From Symplocastrum torsivum CPER-KK1 (lineage in GTDB: Bacteria; Cyanobacteriota; Cyanobacteriia; Cyanobacteriales; Coleofasciculaceae): 64,000 bases of DNA. Made by a program: the position numbers and the translations under genes. Below are positions 27,245 to 37,053 of this stretch, in pieces (position 1 is the stretch's first letter; the number at the start of each line of letters is the position of its first letter). Location: NCBI GenBank assembly GCA_019358875.1, contig JAHHIF010000025.1:36259-100258 (forward strand). The letters are read 5' to 3'. The notes under the pieces were generated by a model, which saw only the letters and a program-made list of their open reading frames with translations, was not told the DNA's origin and ran no database searches.

Positions 27245-27574
27245 TAGACTTATCTTGAAAGTGGGGAATGGGAAATGGGGTAATTAGGCTTTCATTCTTT
27301 AGTTGTAAGCGTAGTTCATGGAGTCTAATTTGAAAGTGGGGATTGGGGATTAGGGACTAGGGCGTGTTTTCAAACTGCCCCGTTAGATTTAGATCCCCCT
27401 AAATCCCCCTTAAAAAGGGGGATTTTGAATGTATTCTCCCAAAACTGGGGGCTGGGGGCGAAAATCGACTTTTGCAAGAGACACCATGAGCTACGCTCAC
27501 AATTTAGACGAAATAGCTGATAGCTTCTCAAGTCAGTGATATATTGCTTAAGGAATTTCAAGAGCCATTGTTGA
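27245..27574. other. Repeat-rich intergenic region
   Basis: No gene. It holds GGGGATTGGGGATTAGGGAC-type runs and the palindrome AAATCCCCCTT/AAGGGGGATTT (27401-27425, 3-base loop). AATCGACTTTTGCAAGAG (27463-27480) recurs inverted at 63851-63872, and there is a short GCTGATAG tract near 27510. Confidence 0.6.
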
Positions 27575-29623
27575 GTGAAGGATTTAGATACACGGGAATG
27601 GCTACTGACCAATGGCTTGGGCAGTTTTGCCAATGGTACAGTTTGTGATGCTCGCACCCGCACTTATCATGGCTGGTTGATAGCAGCCTTGGAGCCGCCG
27701 GGAAGCCGTACTTTATTGCTCTCTCATCTTGATGCCAGCTTGGAGGTAGCCGGGTCACTCTGGTCGCTCTCAACGAATTTTTGGCAAGGTGGCAAAATTG
27801 AACCCTTAGGCTACCAACTCTTACAATCCTTTGGGGTCGAGCCAGTTCCAACCTGGGTTTGGGGTCAGGAAGGCTGGCAACTAACGCGGCGGTTGGTAAT
27901 GCCTTACGGATTGGTTGGGAGTGGTGAAGACTCAAGTCACAAACAACTGCCCCAATTCTCTAACCGCGTCTTGATTCAGTATCGCTATGAAGGCAACGAG
28001 ACTGCAACGCTAAGACTACGACCGATAATTGGCGATCGCGATTTTCATCATCAGCAATCAGCGGATGATGAGATCCAATTCTCCCAATTAGTAAGACCCT
28101 CTCAAATTTACCTTCAGGGAATTCGTGCCGATCACATTGGGATGCCCTGGCAGTTGCGCTGGAGTGCTGGTCATTACAAACCAGAAGGGACTTGGTACTG
28201 GAATTATTACTATCCAGAAGAAAACAAACGAGGATTAAGCGATCGCGAAGACCTTTACAGTCCTGGCTACCTAAGTGTCATTCTAAAACCAGGAGAAGCC
28301 GTAACGCTAGAAGCAAGGGTGGGATGGGTTGACTCAACGCTACCCGATAGAGACACACAAGCTCTCAGTACAAAGTCTTTTGAGGAAGCTGTATTCTTAG
28401 AACAAGAACGCCTTGACCAACTGTTTGCTCAGGTGCCAATTGCAGTCAAGCCTGAGCAAGAGTTGATCTGGAGTCAGCTACTACGAGCGAGTGATCAATT
28501 CATTGCCTATCGTGCTTCGATTGCAGGGCCAACAATGATTGCTGGTTACCCTTGGTTTAACGACTGGGGACGCGACACGCTCATTGCTTTGCCTGGACTC
28601 GCTTTAACCACTGGGCGTTTTGAAGAGGCTAAGGGTTTACTCCGAACCTTTGGTAGTTACTGCCGTAATGGTTTAATTCCAAACACCTTCCCTGATGCTG
28701 GTGCCCAACCTATTTATAACAGTATTGATGCTTCGCTCTGGTGGATTGAAACACTAGGGCTTTACTTGGAGAGAACACAGGATTGGGAATTCTTGAAAGA
28801 GCAATATCCTGTAGTGCGAAAAATCTACAAAGCTTTTACAGCAGGCACTCTCTACAATATCCGGGTTGATGCCGCTGATGGGCTACTGACTTGGGAGGCT
28901 CCAAATGTTGCCCTTACCTGGATGGACGTGGTAATTGATGGTGAACCAGTGACACCACGACAAGGAAAACCAGTAGAAATCAATGCACTTTGGTACTCGG
29001 CTTTGTGCTGGACAACTCAATGGACTCAGAAACTTGCTGCTGATTCTACTATTGATAAAGAGCGTCTGTTACAGCAAGCTCAACGTTATGAGCGGCAGGC
29101 ACAACAGGTAAAGGCATCGTTGCAGAAGTTTTGGAATCCAGAGAAAAATTACTGTTTCGATACGATTGAGCCAGATGATCGACGGGATGCTCGAATCCGT
29201 CCGAATGCGGTCTTAGCACTCTCGCTGTATCACTGTGGGTTTCCTAAAGGGCAGGCGCGTCGGATTTTGCAGGTGGCACGCGATCGCCTTTTAACCCCCT
29301 ACGGTTTGCGAAGTCTTGACCCTTCCGACCCTGACTATGTTAGTTACTATGCTGGCGATCGCTTGTATCGCGATCGGGCTTACCATCAGGGTACAGTGTG
29401 GAGTTGGCTGATGGGTCCCTTTATCCGGGCATGGCTGCGGTTCTACGACGAGACAGAACCCGTGCCCTGTAGTCGGCAACCTTTACTTGATCATGTGCAG
29501 CAGCAAGCCTGTATTGGTTCGATTTCTGAAATTTTTGATGGTGCTACCCCTTATGCTGCCCAAGGTGCGATCGCCCAAGCGTGGTCAGTCGCTGAACTCA
29601 TTCGCCACTTCTGGGATTTTTGA
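27575..29623 (+). CDS. Amylo-alpha-1,6-glucosidase (glycogen debranching enzyme)
   Basis: 682 residues. The N-terminal GDE_N domain begins REWLLTNGLGSFANGTVCDA and TRTYHGWLIA. The C-terminal (alpha/alpha)6 glycosidase domain shows GYPWFNDWGRDTLIALPGLA, where the aspartate is catalytic in GH133-type enzymes, then IDASLWWIE and YHQGTVWSWLMGP. The enzyme hydrolyses alpha-1,6 branch points of glycogen. The GTG start lies directly after an in-frame stop, and homologues commonly carry some 15-20 residues before REWL, so the extreme N-terminus may be shortened or lost to a frameshift. It converges on holB. Confidence 0.88.
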   Translation: MKDLDTREWLLTNGLGSFANGTVCDARTRTYHGWLIAALEPPGSRTLLLSHLDASLEVAGSLWSLSTNFWQGGKIEPLGYQLLQSFGVEPVPTWVWGQEGWQLTRRLVMPYGLVGSGEDSSHKQLPQFSNRVLIQYRYEGNETATLRLRPIIGDRDFHHQQSADDEIQFSQLVRPSQIYLQGIRADHIGMPWQLRWSAGHYKPEGTWYWNYYYPEENKRGLSDREDLYSPGYLSVILKPGEAVTLEARVGWVDSTLPDRDTQALSTKSFEEAVFLEQERLDQLFAQVPIAVKPEQELIWSQLLRASDQFIAYRASIAGPTMIAGYPWFNDWGRDTLIALPGLALTTGRFEEAKGLLRTFGSYCRNGLIPNTFPDAGAQPIYNSIDASLWWIETLGLYLERTQDWEFLKEQYPVVRKIYKAFTAGTLYNIRVDAADGLLTWEAPNVALTWMDVVIDGEPVTPRQGKPVEINALWYSALCWTTQWTQKLAADSTIDKERLLQQAQRYERQAQQVKASLQKFWNPEKNYCFDTIEPDDRRDARIRPNAVLALSLYHCGFPKGQARRILQVARDRLLTPYGLRSLDPSDPDYVSYYAGDRLYRDRAYHQGTVWSWLMGPFIRAWLRFYDETEPVPCSRQPLLDHVQQQACIGSISEIFDGATPYAAQGAIAQAWSVAELIRHFWDF

Positions 29624-29630
29624 ACAAGTA

Positions 29631-29656
29631 GTAGGGTGCGTCATGACGCACCCTAC
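29631..29656. terminator. Perfect palindrome between convergent genes
   Basis: GTAGGGTGCGTCA followed immediately by its complement TGACGCACCCTAC, 26 bases. It lies just after the debranching-enzyme stop and before the end of holB, so it can act as a bidirectional terminator, but the same palindrome is a common dispersed repeat. A CTTCTGC heptamer tract follows (29667-29698). Confidence 0.5.
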
Positions 29657-29666
29657 AGGTAGAGGC

Positions 29667-29698
29667 TGCTTCTGCCTTCTACCTTCTGCCTTCTGCTA
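29667..29698. repeat. CTTCTGC heptamer tandem repeat
   Basis: About four copies of CTTCTGC with one variant (CTTCTAC). The same heptamer is tandemly repeated at 44790-44813. Confidence 0.8.
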
Positions 29699-30652
29699 TA
29701 CAACTTGACTCAATGCCAGCAATGTTACCTCCCAAACTAATCGTGGTTGAGCATAACCGAGGAGATAGGTTCGGGCTTGCTCTAGCTGTTGGATAATGCT
29801 GGGCGACAAGAAGGAGTGCCAATAGCTGTGCTGTAGGTAGTCCAATAGCCACAACTGAGCTTCAGTATCCAAGGTTTTATCAACTTTCTGCGCGAGTTCT
29901 AGGGCTTTTCGGGTTGTCTTGGGTAGCTTGGTTAGTTCCTTGAGCAATTCCTCTGGAATCGCTTGAAGTTGCTCAAAGGAAGCGATCGCTTCTCCTGGAC
30001 TTCCTTGTGCGATCGCAAGTATTGATGGCTCGTTAAGAATTGCTTCATGACCTGTTCGCCGCAGCACCACTTCTAGATTGTCCTGCGACAATCGGGAAAA
30101 GGGAATCCGTTGGCAGCGAGACACCAACGTTGGTAACAACGACTCAACGCCAGGGGCAATTAAAATCAACGTCGCCTGTCCCGGTTCTTCCAGCGTCTTG
30201 AGCAAGCCATTTGCCGCTGACTCTGCCATTGTTTCAGCTTGCTCCAACACAACTACTTTTCGAGACGCTTCTAGAGTGGAACGACTGAGGAACTGGGTAA
30301 TCTCCCGAATTTGTTCTAAGCGAATTTGAGGAGGGGCTTTGCGCTTGAGGTTTTTTTCTGCCGCTTCTGTCGCTGACAAGCGAATACCGTTGTGGAGGTA
30401 GGTTGGTTCTACCCACAGTACATCTGGATGATTCCCCCGCCGTAGGCGTTTTTGGATAGAAACTTGCTTATCGAGAGAGACATCTGTACCAAACAATAGT
30501 TCGATAAATGCTTTGGCGGCTAGACTCCGTCCAACGCCAGGGGAACCTGTAAAAAGATACGCAGGCGCAATGCGATTTCTGGCAACTGCTCCTTCCAATA
30601 GCGCGATCGCGCGCTCTTGCCCTACTAGGGGCGCGAAAGCTTGCTGTACCAT
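29696..30652 (-). CDS. holB: DNA polymerase III delta-prime subunit
   Basis: 318 residues of the clamp-loader AAA+ family. It starts MVQQAFAPLVGQERAIALLE and has LFTGSPGVGRSLAAKAF, the degenerate P-loop in which the usual lysine is arginine; in E. coli delta-prime the nucleotide site is likewise non-functional. The sensor/SRC region ANGLLKTLEEPGQATLILIA and VSRCQRIPF are characteristic. It loads the beta clamp together with tau/gamma and delta. Its start overlaps the end of tmk by 28 bases, so the two are translated from one message. Confidence 0.92.
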   Translation of the reverse strand: MVQQAFAPLVGQERAIALLEGAVARNRIAPAYLFTGSPGVGRSLAAKAFIELLFGTDVSLDKQVSIQKRLRRGNHPDVLWVEPTYLHNGIRLSATEAAEKNLKRKAPPQIRLEQIREITQFLSRSTLEASRKVVVLEQAETMAESAANGLLKTLEEPGQATLILIAPGVESLLPTLVSRCQRIPFSRLSQDNLEVVLRRTGHEAILNEPSILAIAQGSPGEAIASFEQLQAIPEELLKELTKLPKTTRKALELAQKVDKTLDTEAQLWLLDYLQHSYWHSFLSPSIIQQLEQARTYLLGYAQPRLVWEVTLLALSQVV

Positions 30653-31326
30653 TGACTAAGTCGTTGACGCAAAATCTCCTGAATTGCCAAATGCACGTCT
30701 TCCTCGCTCTTACTACCATCAATCCTGACAATTCTTTTGGGATACGAGGTCGCTAGTTGCTGAAATCCCTGCTGCACTCGCTGGTGAAAGGCAAAGTCAG
30801 CTTGCTCAATTCGGTCAGCGCGTCCCCGTTGTCGTGCCCGTTTTAACCCTGTTTCGGCATCAACATCTAGCCACAACGTCAGGTCACTCTCCAATCCACC
30901 CGTAGCAATCTCGTTAAGCTGCTGGATTAATGTTAAATCCAACCCTCGCCCATACCCTTGATAAGCAATCGTGGAGTCAGTATAGCGATCGCACAAAATA
31001 ATCATACCTGAAGCCAAGTGAGGCTTAAGAAATTCTTCAACATGTTGAGCGCGGTCAGCAGCATACAGTAAGAGTTCGGCTCGGTCTTGGATTGGTATAG
31101 GGGTAGTGTTCTCGTAGCGACTCCCTTCCTCCAGTAATAGTTTCCGTAGTCCTAATCCGAGTGATGTTCCGCCTGGTTCTCTTGTCGCTACTACAGACAT
31201 CTCTTGGGCAAACGTTCCTAGGCACTCGGATACTCCCTTGTCTTGAAGCCAATGAAGCGATCGCTGTAACTGAGTTGTTTTACCACTGCCTTCAACCCCC
31301 TCAAACACAATCAGTAATCCCTGCAT
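30625..31326 (-). CDS. tmk: Thymidylate kinase
   Basis: 233 residues from the ATG at 31326, chosen because GAGGA lies eight bases upstream; an ATG five codons earlier is also open. P-loop FEGVEGSGKTTQ, the dTMP-binding REPGGT motif, DRYTDSTIAYQGYGRGLD and LID-region arginines (RARQRGRADRIE) are all present. It converts dTMP to dTDP using ATP. It overlaps holB on its 3' side, coupling nucleotide supply with replication machinery. Confidence 0.95.
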   Translation of the reverse strand: MQGLLIVFEGVEGSGKTTQLQRSLHWLQDKGVSECLGTFAQEMSVVATREPGGTSLGLGLRKLLLEEGSRYENTTPIPIQDRAELLLYAADRAQHVEEFLKPHLASGMIILCDRYTDSTIAYQGYGRGLDLTLIQQLNEIATGGLESDLTLWLDVDAETGLKRARQRGRADRIEQADFAFHQRVQQGFQQLATSYPKRIVRIDGSKSEEDVHLAIQEILRQRLSQWYSKLSRP

Positions 31327-31615
31327 TCCCCAATTCCTCATGCTTTCTGAAGGTATGAGATTTTATCCTCAAGCGGCACAACGATACATTACATTATGAA
31401 AATTTTTTACCTCAACCCTCTGTCCTCTAGCTTCTATTTAAGGCAATTAGCATTGCACGATACACTTTTTTGGTAATCTTTATCCGGATGAGTCGCTAAT
31501 ATGCTAGTAGCTGATAGCAGTTGAGCAACGGTTTGTCCTCTTACCTCCTGTAATGACCCTCAACAGAGGTTCGATATGATAGGAGGGTCTAGCTATCTGA
31601 CGCCCAGGGTTATAT

Positions 31616-31963
31616 ATGGCTCGCTATACTTGTTCTTTTACAGTTGCAGTTTCCCTAGATCACCTTCAGCAGTCGCTGATTGAGGTTTTACAATCCTGCA
31701 ATTTCGACATTATCTATGACACTGGGGATTACCTGATGGCAAGGGAGATTCCTGGTCGCATCGCTTTTGCCAAACTGGTGACGGTGGAAGTGTTGATTGA
31801 CAAATCAACAGCTACTTCCCAAGAAGTGCGGATGAATTTCGTCATCAAAAACGAAGAGTTGCCTCTCCAGGTTGACAACCACTGCCGTCAAATGTTTGAG
31901 CTGGTTCAGGAGGCAGTAGCGGCAAATCGCCATTGGCAACTTGTCGAAAGTGTCGCCGGATAA
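31616..31963 (+). CDS. Conserved cyanobacterial hypothetical protein
   Basis: 115 residues, compact, no signal peptide or membrane helix. Features include CSFTVAVSLDHLQQSLIEVL, ARE, and a C-terminal helix with a conserved-looking HCRQMFELVQEAV. The length, balanced composition and codon use match real genes, but I do not recognise a function. It stands alone, convergent with the FHA gene. Confidence 0.7.
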   Translation: MARYTCSFTVAVSLDHLQQSLIEVLQSCNFDIIYDTGDYLMAREIPGRIAFAKLVTVEVLIDKSTATSQEVRMNFVIKNEELPLQVDNHCRQMFELVQEAVAANRHWQLVESVAG

Positions 31964-32007
31964 TTTCCGGCGAATTGAGAAATCTCTAAAAAAATTTCTC
32001 CACCCTT

Positions 32008-32439
32008 TTAGCTATTCCATTCTTCTGGGTCCCCAATCATGCCAGGGCTGATCAGGGTAATATCAAACTCATCTGGTGGCCCAGTTGGATGAGGATCGGT
32101 CTTAAGCAGGTAGTATTTAGCGCTGACTTGGGGACCGAAAATTACTTCGTCTTCATCTTGGAGATCGTGGGCTTGAAGCTTACGACCATTAATAATCAGC
32201 CCATTTGCACTGGGCTGACCTTTGAGGTTACCATCGACAATCCGATAATAAGGACTACCGTCTTCACGCTGCCGTCGTACTAACGTAGCGTGTCGGCGAG
32301 ATACAAACTGCGAAAATAAGCGGATGTCAGATGTTGGATCTCTGCCGATGGAATACACAGATTCCTCTAAGGGAAATTCTTTGCGTCCCTTATCGTCTTC
32401 TATGATTAACAAATGATTTTGATGTGATTGTGGAGGCAT
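32008..32439 (-). CDS. FHA-domain protein
   Basis: 143 residues, essentially one forkhead-associated domain that binds phosphothreonine. The motif residues are SIGRDPTSDIRLFSQFVSRR (GR, S, SRRHA) and SANGLIINGRKLQ. Acidic N-terminal and C-terminal tails flank it. Stand-alone FHA proteins read out Ser/Thr kinase activity; the kinase partner is not adjacent, though a Ser/Thr kinase gene lies at 46827. Confidence 0.9.
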   Translation of the reverse strand: MPPQSHQNHLLIIEDDKGRKEFPLEESVYSIGRDPTSDIRLFSQFVSRRHATLVRRQREDGSPYYRIVDGNLKGQPSANGLIINGRKLQAHDLQDEDEVIFGPQVSAKYYLLKTDPHPTGPPDEFDITLISPGMIGDPEEWNS

Positions 32440-32836
32440 CGAAAAATAGTGATAAAGAGTGCAATTTGTTAGGAAAAACGCTCTTGCTTACTCACATTGG
32501 CACGCTTCTCAACCAGCTTCCCTTAACTTTTAGGAAAATTACCCTGATTGCCGACCCTCAACCGGGTGACCCCTCAGTCTATCATCATAAACATTTGTAG
32601 AGCCGAGCGATATGCTCCATTCGTTAGAAGTTCTTGGAATCTGAAGAGGGACAAAAATGTCTGGTTACCCTGACTGGTGCCTAGCTTTAAGAATTTTCCA
32701 CCATCTATTGTGACATATTGAGTTGGGCTGTCAGTAGTACAGAATTGGGTTTTGAGACAATTAGCAACTTAATACTCCTCACTAGAATTAGGGAAGGGAA
32801 CATCGTTGGTCGTTTCACCAGTCACCAAAATTTTAC
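32440..32836. other. Intergenic region without a recognisable gene
   Basis: No coding potential, tRNA or clear palindrome was found. It separates the FHA gene start from the end of the copper ATPase gene. Confidence 0.5.
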
Positions 32837-35245
32837 TTAAGCTTTGAAGGTACGACGTAGTAAAAGCGAATTTGTTACGACACTAACAGAACTGAAAGCC
32901 ATTAGCGCCCCAGCCGCAGCAGGACTGAGGATAAAACCAAAGCTGGGTAAAAGCACACCACAGGCAGCAGGAATTCCTAGTGTATTGTAAGCAAACGCCC
33001 AAAAAAGATTCTGTCGGATTTTGTTGAAGGTAGCCGAGGAAAGGGCAATCGACTCAACGACATCCAGTAAGCGAACGTCCTCCGGACGCGCTGCGCTACC
33101 GCGCATGAGAATAATTCCTGCCGTCTCCCTAGCAATATCAGTACCCGCGTGCAGAGAAATACCGACATCAGCTTGTGCCAATGCCGGAGCATCATTAATG
33201 CCATCCCCTACCATTGCAACATGGTGTCCCTCAGCTTGCAACTGAGCGATCGCATTTGCCTTGCCATCAGGACGAACCCCAGCAATCACATCCTCTGGCG
33301 CAATCGAGAGTTGTTGAGCGATTGCCCTAGCTGGGTTAGGTTGGTCACCTGTCAGCATCATGACCTTTAATCCCAATGCTTTGAGCCGTTCAACAGTCTC
33401 TTTAGCATCTGATCGAATGACATCTGCCACAGCAAGCACTCCTAGCAGAACCCCATCCGACGCTACATAAACCACCGTTTTTCCAGCTTCTGCCAACGCC
33501 TGAACCTCAGTTTGAGCATTCTCACCAAGCGCCACACCTTGCCGACTCAACCACTCAGCATTACCCAGTAACACCCGTTGATTTTCCACCCATGCTGATA
33601 TTCCTAACCCAGGTTCGGTGTAAAAATCTTGAGCAGCCAAAATCGGTAGCTGCTGCTGCTGTGCTTCGGTACAAATTGCCAAGGCGAGAGGATGGGAAGT
33701 GCCACTCTCGGCAGAAGCGGCAAGTTGTAGGAGTTTTTTAGTGGTAGTACCCTCCGATACCCCTTGAACCAATGCCCGAAGTGCTAGGCAATCGGTAACA
33801 GTGGGTTGTCCACTGGTGAGTGTACCTGTTTTGTCAAAAACGACCGTATCGAGTTGATGAACTCGTTCTAAAACATCCCCGCCTTTGATTAACAATCCAC
33901 GTTCTGCACCAATACTAGTACCGACGAGAATTGCTGTTGGTGTTGCCAAACCAAGGGCACAGGGACAGGCGATTACCAAAACTGCGATCGCCAGTTTCAA
34001 GCTCAAAACTAACGGAGACGGCGACATGGGCATCATATGACCCATCGCGTCAGTCATCGGTGACAAAATATCTGGCCAGATTTTTGTCCCGACAAGATAC
34101 CAGAACAGGAAAGTGAAGGAGGCAATCCCCAAAACGCCATAAGTAAAGTATCCCGCTACCGTATCGGCTAACTGCTGGATTGGTGCCTTACGGGTTTGGG
34201 CATCCTCAACTAGAGCAACTATCTGAGCTAGTGTTGTCTCCGAACCCGTTCGAGTTGCTTTGAGTGCAATCACACCCGACTGATTCAACGTACCAGCCGT
34301 CACCGTGTCTCCGGATTGCTTCAAAACAGGTATTGATTCCCCCGTCAGCATCGACTCATCTACTGCCGACTGCCCCGCCATCACTTCCCCATCTACGGGT
34401 ACCTTTTCCCCCGGCAAAACTCGCAACCACTCGCCAACACGCACTTGCTCAACAGGAATTTCAATTCCTGGCTGTTCTGTTGTTGCCGATTTCCCAATCA
34501 AACGGGCAACCTGCGGCTGTAGTGCCAACAAGGACTCAAAGGCTGTTGAGGCTTGACGCCTTGCCCGTTGTTCTAAAGTACGACCCAAGAGAATGAAACC
34601 CAACAACATCACGGGTTCATCAAAGAAGCATTCCCATCCCAGTTGCGGAAAAAGTAAGGCAATACAGCTAGTTGTGTAAGCCGTTAGTGTGCCTAAGGCA
34701 ACTAACGTATTCATATTCGGGGCTTGATGCCACAACCCACGCCAACCATCCACCAAAATCGGACGTCCCGGCAAGAGCAACGCTAAGGTTGCCAGTCCCC
34801 AGTGGAACCAGATATTGCTGATGACAGGCAGCATCGGCGCACCGAGCCAATGACCGATATGCCCTAAGGTTGATAGAAGAATCAGGACACCCGCAATGAT
34901 CAAGCGTCGGACTTGTTCACGGCTTTCTTGTTCACGCCTTTGAGCGGGTGTCAGAGTATTTTGTAGAGCTAATGCGTCGCTCCCTTTGGCAGAACGGGGT
35001 TGAGAGGGAAAACCTTTAGAAGTCAATTCCAGCGCTAGTGCGGCTGGATCAACTGTCGCCGCATCACACTCTACAACAGCAACCTCCGTCACTAGATTAA
35101 CGCGGGCAGAGATTACGCCGGGATGACCAGTCAGTTGCCGTTCTACAACACTGACGCAGCCCGCACATTTCATCCCTGTGACATCTAAGGCGATCGTCTC
35201 TTTCGGTGAGTCTTTGGTTTGGGCAATATCTGAAGAAACTTGCAT
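32837..35245 (-). CDS. Copper-translocating P-type ATPase, CtaA-like
   Basis: About 802 residues from the ATG at 35245; a TTG 18 codons upstream is also open. An N-terminal heavy-metal domain has the GMKCAGC motif. Membrane metal site CPC (VIACPCALGLATPTA), phosphorylation site DKTGTLTSG, actuator TGES and hinge GDGINDAPALAQAD are intact. The HMA pattern GMxCAGCV with NLVT resembles CtaA, which brings Cu(I) toward thylakoid plastocyanin, more than PacS. Near the C-terminus MRGSAARPEDVRLLD contains a nine-codon in-frame insertion. Other Cu/Ag exporters of the family remain possible. Confidence 0.88.
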   Translation of the reverse strand: MQVSSDIAQTKDSPKETIALDVTGMKCAGCVSVVERQLTGHPGVISARVNLVTEVAVVECDAATVDPAALALELTSKGFPSQPRSAKGSDALALQNTLTPAQRREQESREQVRRLIIAGVLILLSTLGHIGHWLGAPMLPVISNIWFHWGLATLALLLPGRPILVDGWRGLWHQAPNMNTLVALGTLTAYTTSCIALLFPQLGWECFFDEPVMLLGFILLGRTLEQRARRQASTAFESLLALQPQVARLIGKSATTEQPGIEIPVEQVRVGEWLRVLPGEKVPVDGEVMAGQSAVDESMLTGESIPVLKQSGDTVTAGTLNQSGVIALKATRTGSETTLAQIVALVEDAQTRKAPIQQLADTVAGYFTYGVLGIASFTFLFWYLVGTKIWPDILSPMTDAMGHMMPMSPSPLVLSLKLAIAVLVIACPCALGLATPTAILVGTSIGAERGLLIKGGDVLERVHQLDTVVFDKTGTLTSGQPTVTDCLALRALVQGVSEGTTTKKLLQLAASAESGTSHPLALAICTEAQQQQLPILAAQDFYTEPGLGISAWVENQRVLLGNAEWLSRQGVALGENAQTEVQALAEAGKTVVYVASDGVLLGVLAVADVIRSDAKETVERLKALGLKVMMLTGDQPNPARAIAQQLSIAPEDVIAGVRPDGKANAIAQLQAEGHHVAMVGDGINDAPALAQADVGISLHAGTDIARETAGIILMRGSAARPEDVRLLDVVESIALSSATFNKIRQNLFWAFAYNTLGIPAACGVLLPSFGFILSPAAAGALMAFSSVSVVTNSLLLRRTFKA
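33074..33100. repeat. 27-base repeat inserted in frame in the copper ATPase gene
   Basis: On the coding strand GGTAGCGCAGCGCGTCCGGA and GGACGTT encode GSAARPEDV between LMR and RLLDVVES, where relatives read directly LMRDRLLDVVES or similar. The GC-rich GCAGCGCGTCCGGAGGAC core is typical of dispersed cyanobacterial insertions. Confidence 0.75.
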
Positions 35246-35451
35246 GAGAATAGCCAATAACTCTGCTAAAGCTTGTGATGCCTCAACGCCTAAGCGCAAG
35301 AAGTACCTATAATTCTGAGCTTAGGCGAAATTTTGCACTGTCAACTCCATAGTATTAAGTTTTTTAAATATTCAAGGGTTTGGCAGATTTTGAAATCGGA
35401 CGGGATGCCTAGGAAAAGGGGCTTCACAAAATGATCAAGTTGTAAAGCGGT

Positions 35452-37053
35452 TCAATTAGAGCCACTACCTAAGACGAAGAGGCTTAAGAGTGTGCCAGCA
35501 TTCCAAAGCCCGTGGAGGAGCATGGAAGCAAGGAGATTACGCGATCGCGAATATACGATTCCCAACACCATGCCCAATGTCGCCAAGGGGAGGACTTCCG
35601 AAAGACTCAGGTGAGCGATCGCAAACAGCAAACTACTTGCCAGAATTGCACCCCAAACAGGTACATAACGAGTCAGCGATGGTAACAAAAAGCCCCGGAA
35701 GATAATCTCCTCAAACACGGGTGCAGCTACGCAGGCTGTCAAGAAAAATATTAAGAGGGCAACATTATCTCGCCCTTCCAGCGCTAGAGGCAGAATCGGG
35801 TTGCTTCCTCCCTGTCCATTCCACAGCCGTTGGTTGATTAGTGACACCAAAATGACCAAAGGCAATGCTACCAGATACCCTCCCAATCCCCAGAGAACCC
35901 AGTTACTGCGGAACTTAAAGCGAAACCAATCCTCTGGTACTGGTAAAAAAGGTTTGATGGAAAGGTACATAACTAGCAAGCCACCCATTGCCATCAAGAG
36001 GTAGCTCACCAATACATAAAACGCCTTCATTCGTACCGTGAAACCGACAGGATTCACGCCCAAAACCCCGAACAGGAGGGGAAGTGCCAATTGACCGATG
36101 AAGAAAAAGCCAAAAATCAGTACTTGCCATATAATTTCCCAATCCCAAGGTGTCTCCCAAGCGACATCAGCATTGGTTGCCAAAAGCGATCGCTCACCCC
36201 GAAACAGTCGCTGACCTAACAAAAATAGCAAAAGAATCAGACCAAATAGACCCCCAAAGCCTGGTATTCCGCCAATTACTCCCAATTTCAAAATTGCCTG
36301 TTCAGCTATCTTTTGTTCTTTGGTTTGCAGCGAGGCTAGAGCATCCTGACGTTGCTGCAATTGATACAGCTTAGTTAAAGCACGATAGCGGAACCAGCTA
36401 TCTAAGTTTTTTTGAATTTGTGACTCGGCATCTGGTAGCAGTCGCGGTGGATCACTCCATAAACCTGTTACTACCTCCGCTGTTTGGATTAAAGACTCTT
36501 TTGTCTGTTGCTCAGTAAATTTACTCCAACTTTGGAGGGCAGCCTCTGTTTTTCCTTGTTGGGCTTGAAGAATCCCAAGGCGTAAATCTAGCTCATCAAT
36601 TAGCTGTCCTACTTGAGATAATGACATTTCCCATTGCTGCCGCTGTTGGGAGGAGCGAGGAGTATCAGCAACTGGAGCAACTTGTAGCTGTGGTTTGGCA
36701 GCCTCCTCGGCTACCGCTAGTTCGTTGGTTGAGAGTTTTTGGAGTTTAGCAACGATTTTCGACTGCGCTTCCTGAGCAGATTCACGCGCTTCTTGATACT
36801 GGTTTTGTGCCGTTTTAAGCGGGTTCGTACCGATTAAAGTGTTACGGGCACTTGTCAAATCTGGGTTCGATTCTGAGGGTGTTGCTGCCTCAGCATTTGG
36901 CTGCCACTCGCTCGCATGGAGTAGCAGATTAGTTTGGTAAAGTTCCAGCCGACTTTGAATCTGAGGTTGACCCCAGCTTTCTACCAAGGACAGGCTGACT
37001 TTGGCGATCGCAAAAATCGTCAGTACAACCAAAATCAACCGCTTAATAGTCAT
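35452..37053 (-). CDS. CPBP-family intramembrane metalloprotease
   Basis: 533 residues. An N-terminal membrane helix is followed by a long soluble coiled-coil-rich region (about 35-250). A multi-helix membrane domain then ends in the Abi/CAAX protease signature: EEIIFRGFLLPSLTR (catalytic glutamates and arginine), FAIAHLS and LLHGLWNAG (metal-binding histidines). Rce1-related proteases of this type cleave within membranes; in bacteria their substrates are mostly unknown, some being bacteriocin-immunity or maturation factors. No peptide precursor is visible nearby. It is on the same strand as the copper ATPase, about 200 bases upstream of it. Confidence 0.88.
   Translation of the reverse strand: MTIKRLILVVLTIFAIAKVSLSLVESWGQPQIQSRLELYQTNLLLHASEWQPNAEAATPSESNPDLTSARNTLIGTNPLKTAQNQYQEARESAQEAQSKIVAKLQKLSTNELAVAEEAAKPQLQVAPVADTPRSSQQRQQWEMSLSQVGQLIDELDLRLGILQAQQGKTEAALQSWSKFTEQQTKESLIQTAEVVTGLWSDPPRLLPDAESQIQKNLDSWFRYRALTKLYQLQQRQDALASLQTKEQKIAEQAILKLGVIGGIPGFGGLFGLILLLFLLGQRLFRGERSLLATNADVAWETPWDWEIIWQVLIFGFFFIGQLALPLLFGVLGVNPVGFTVRMKAFYVLVSYLLMAMGGLLVMYLSIKPFLPVPEDWFRFKFRSNWVLWGLGGYLVALPLVILVSLINQRLWNGQGGSNPILPLALEGRDNVALLIFFLTACVAAPVFEEIIFRGFLLPSLTRYVPVWGAILASSLLFAIAHLSLSEVLPLATLGMVLGIVYSRSRNLLASMLLHGLWNAGTLLSLFVLGSGSN

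Noticed and set aside
35452..37053. Bacteriocin immunity or maturation locus around the CPBP protease
   Set aside because: No precursor peptide with a GG leader and no peptide exporter were found next to it.
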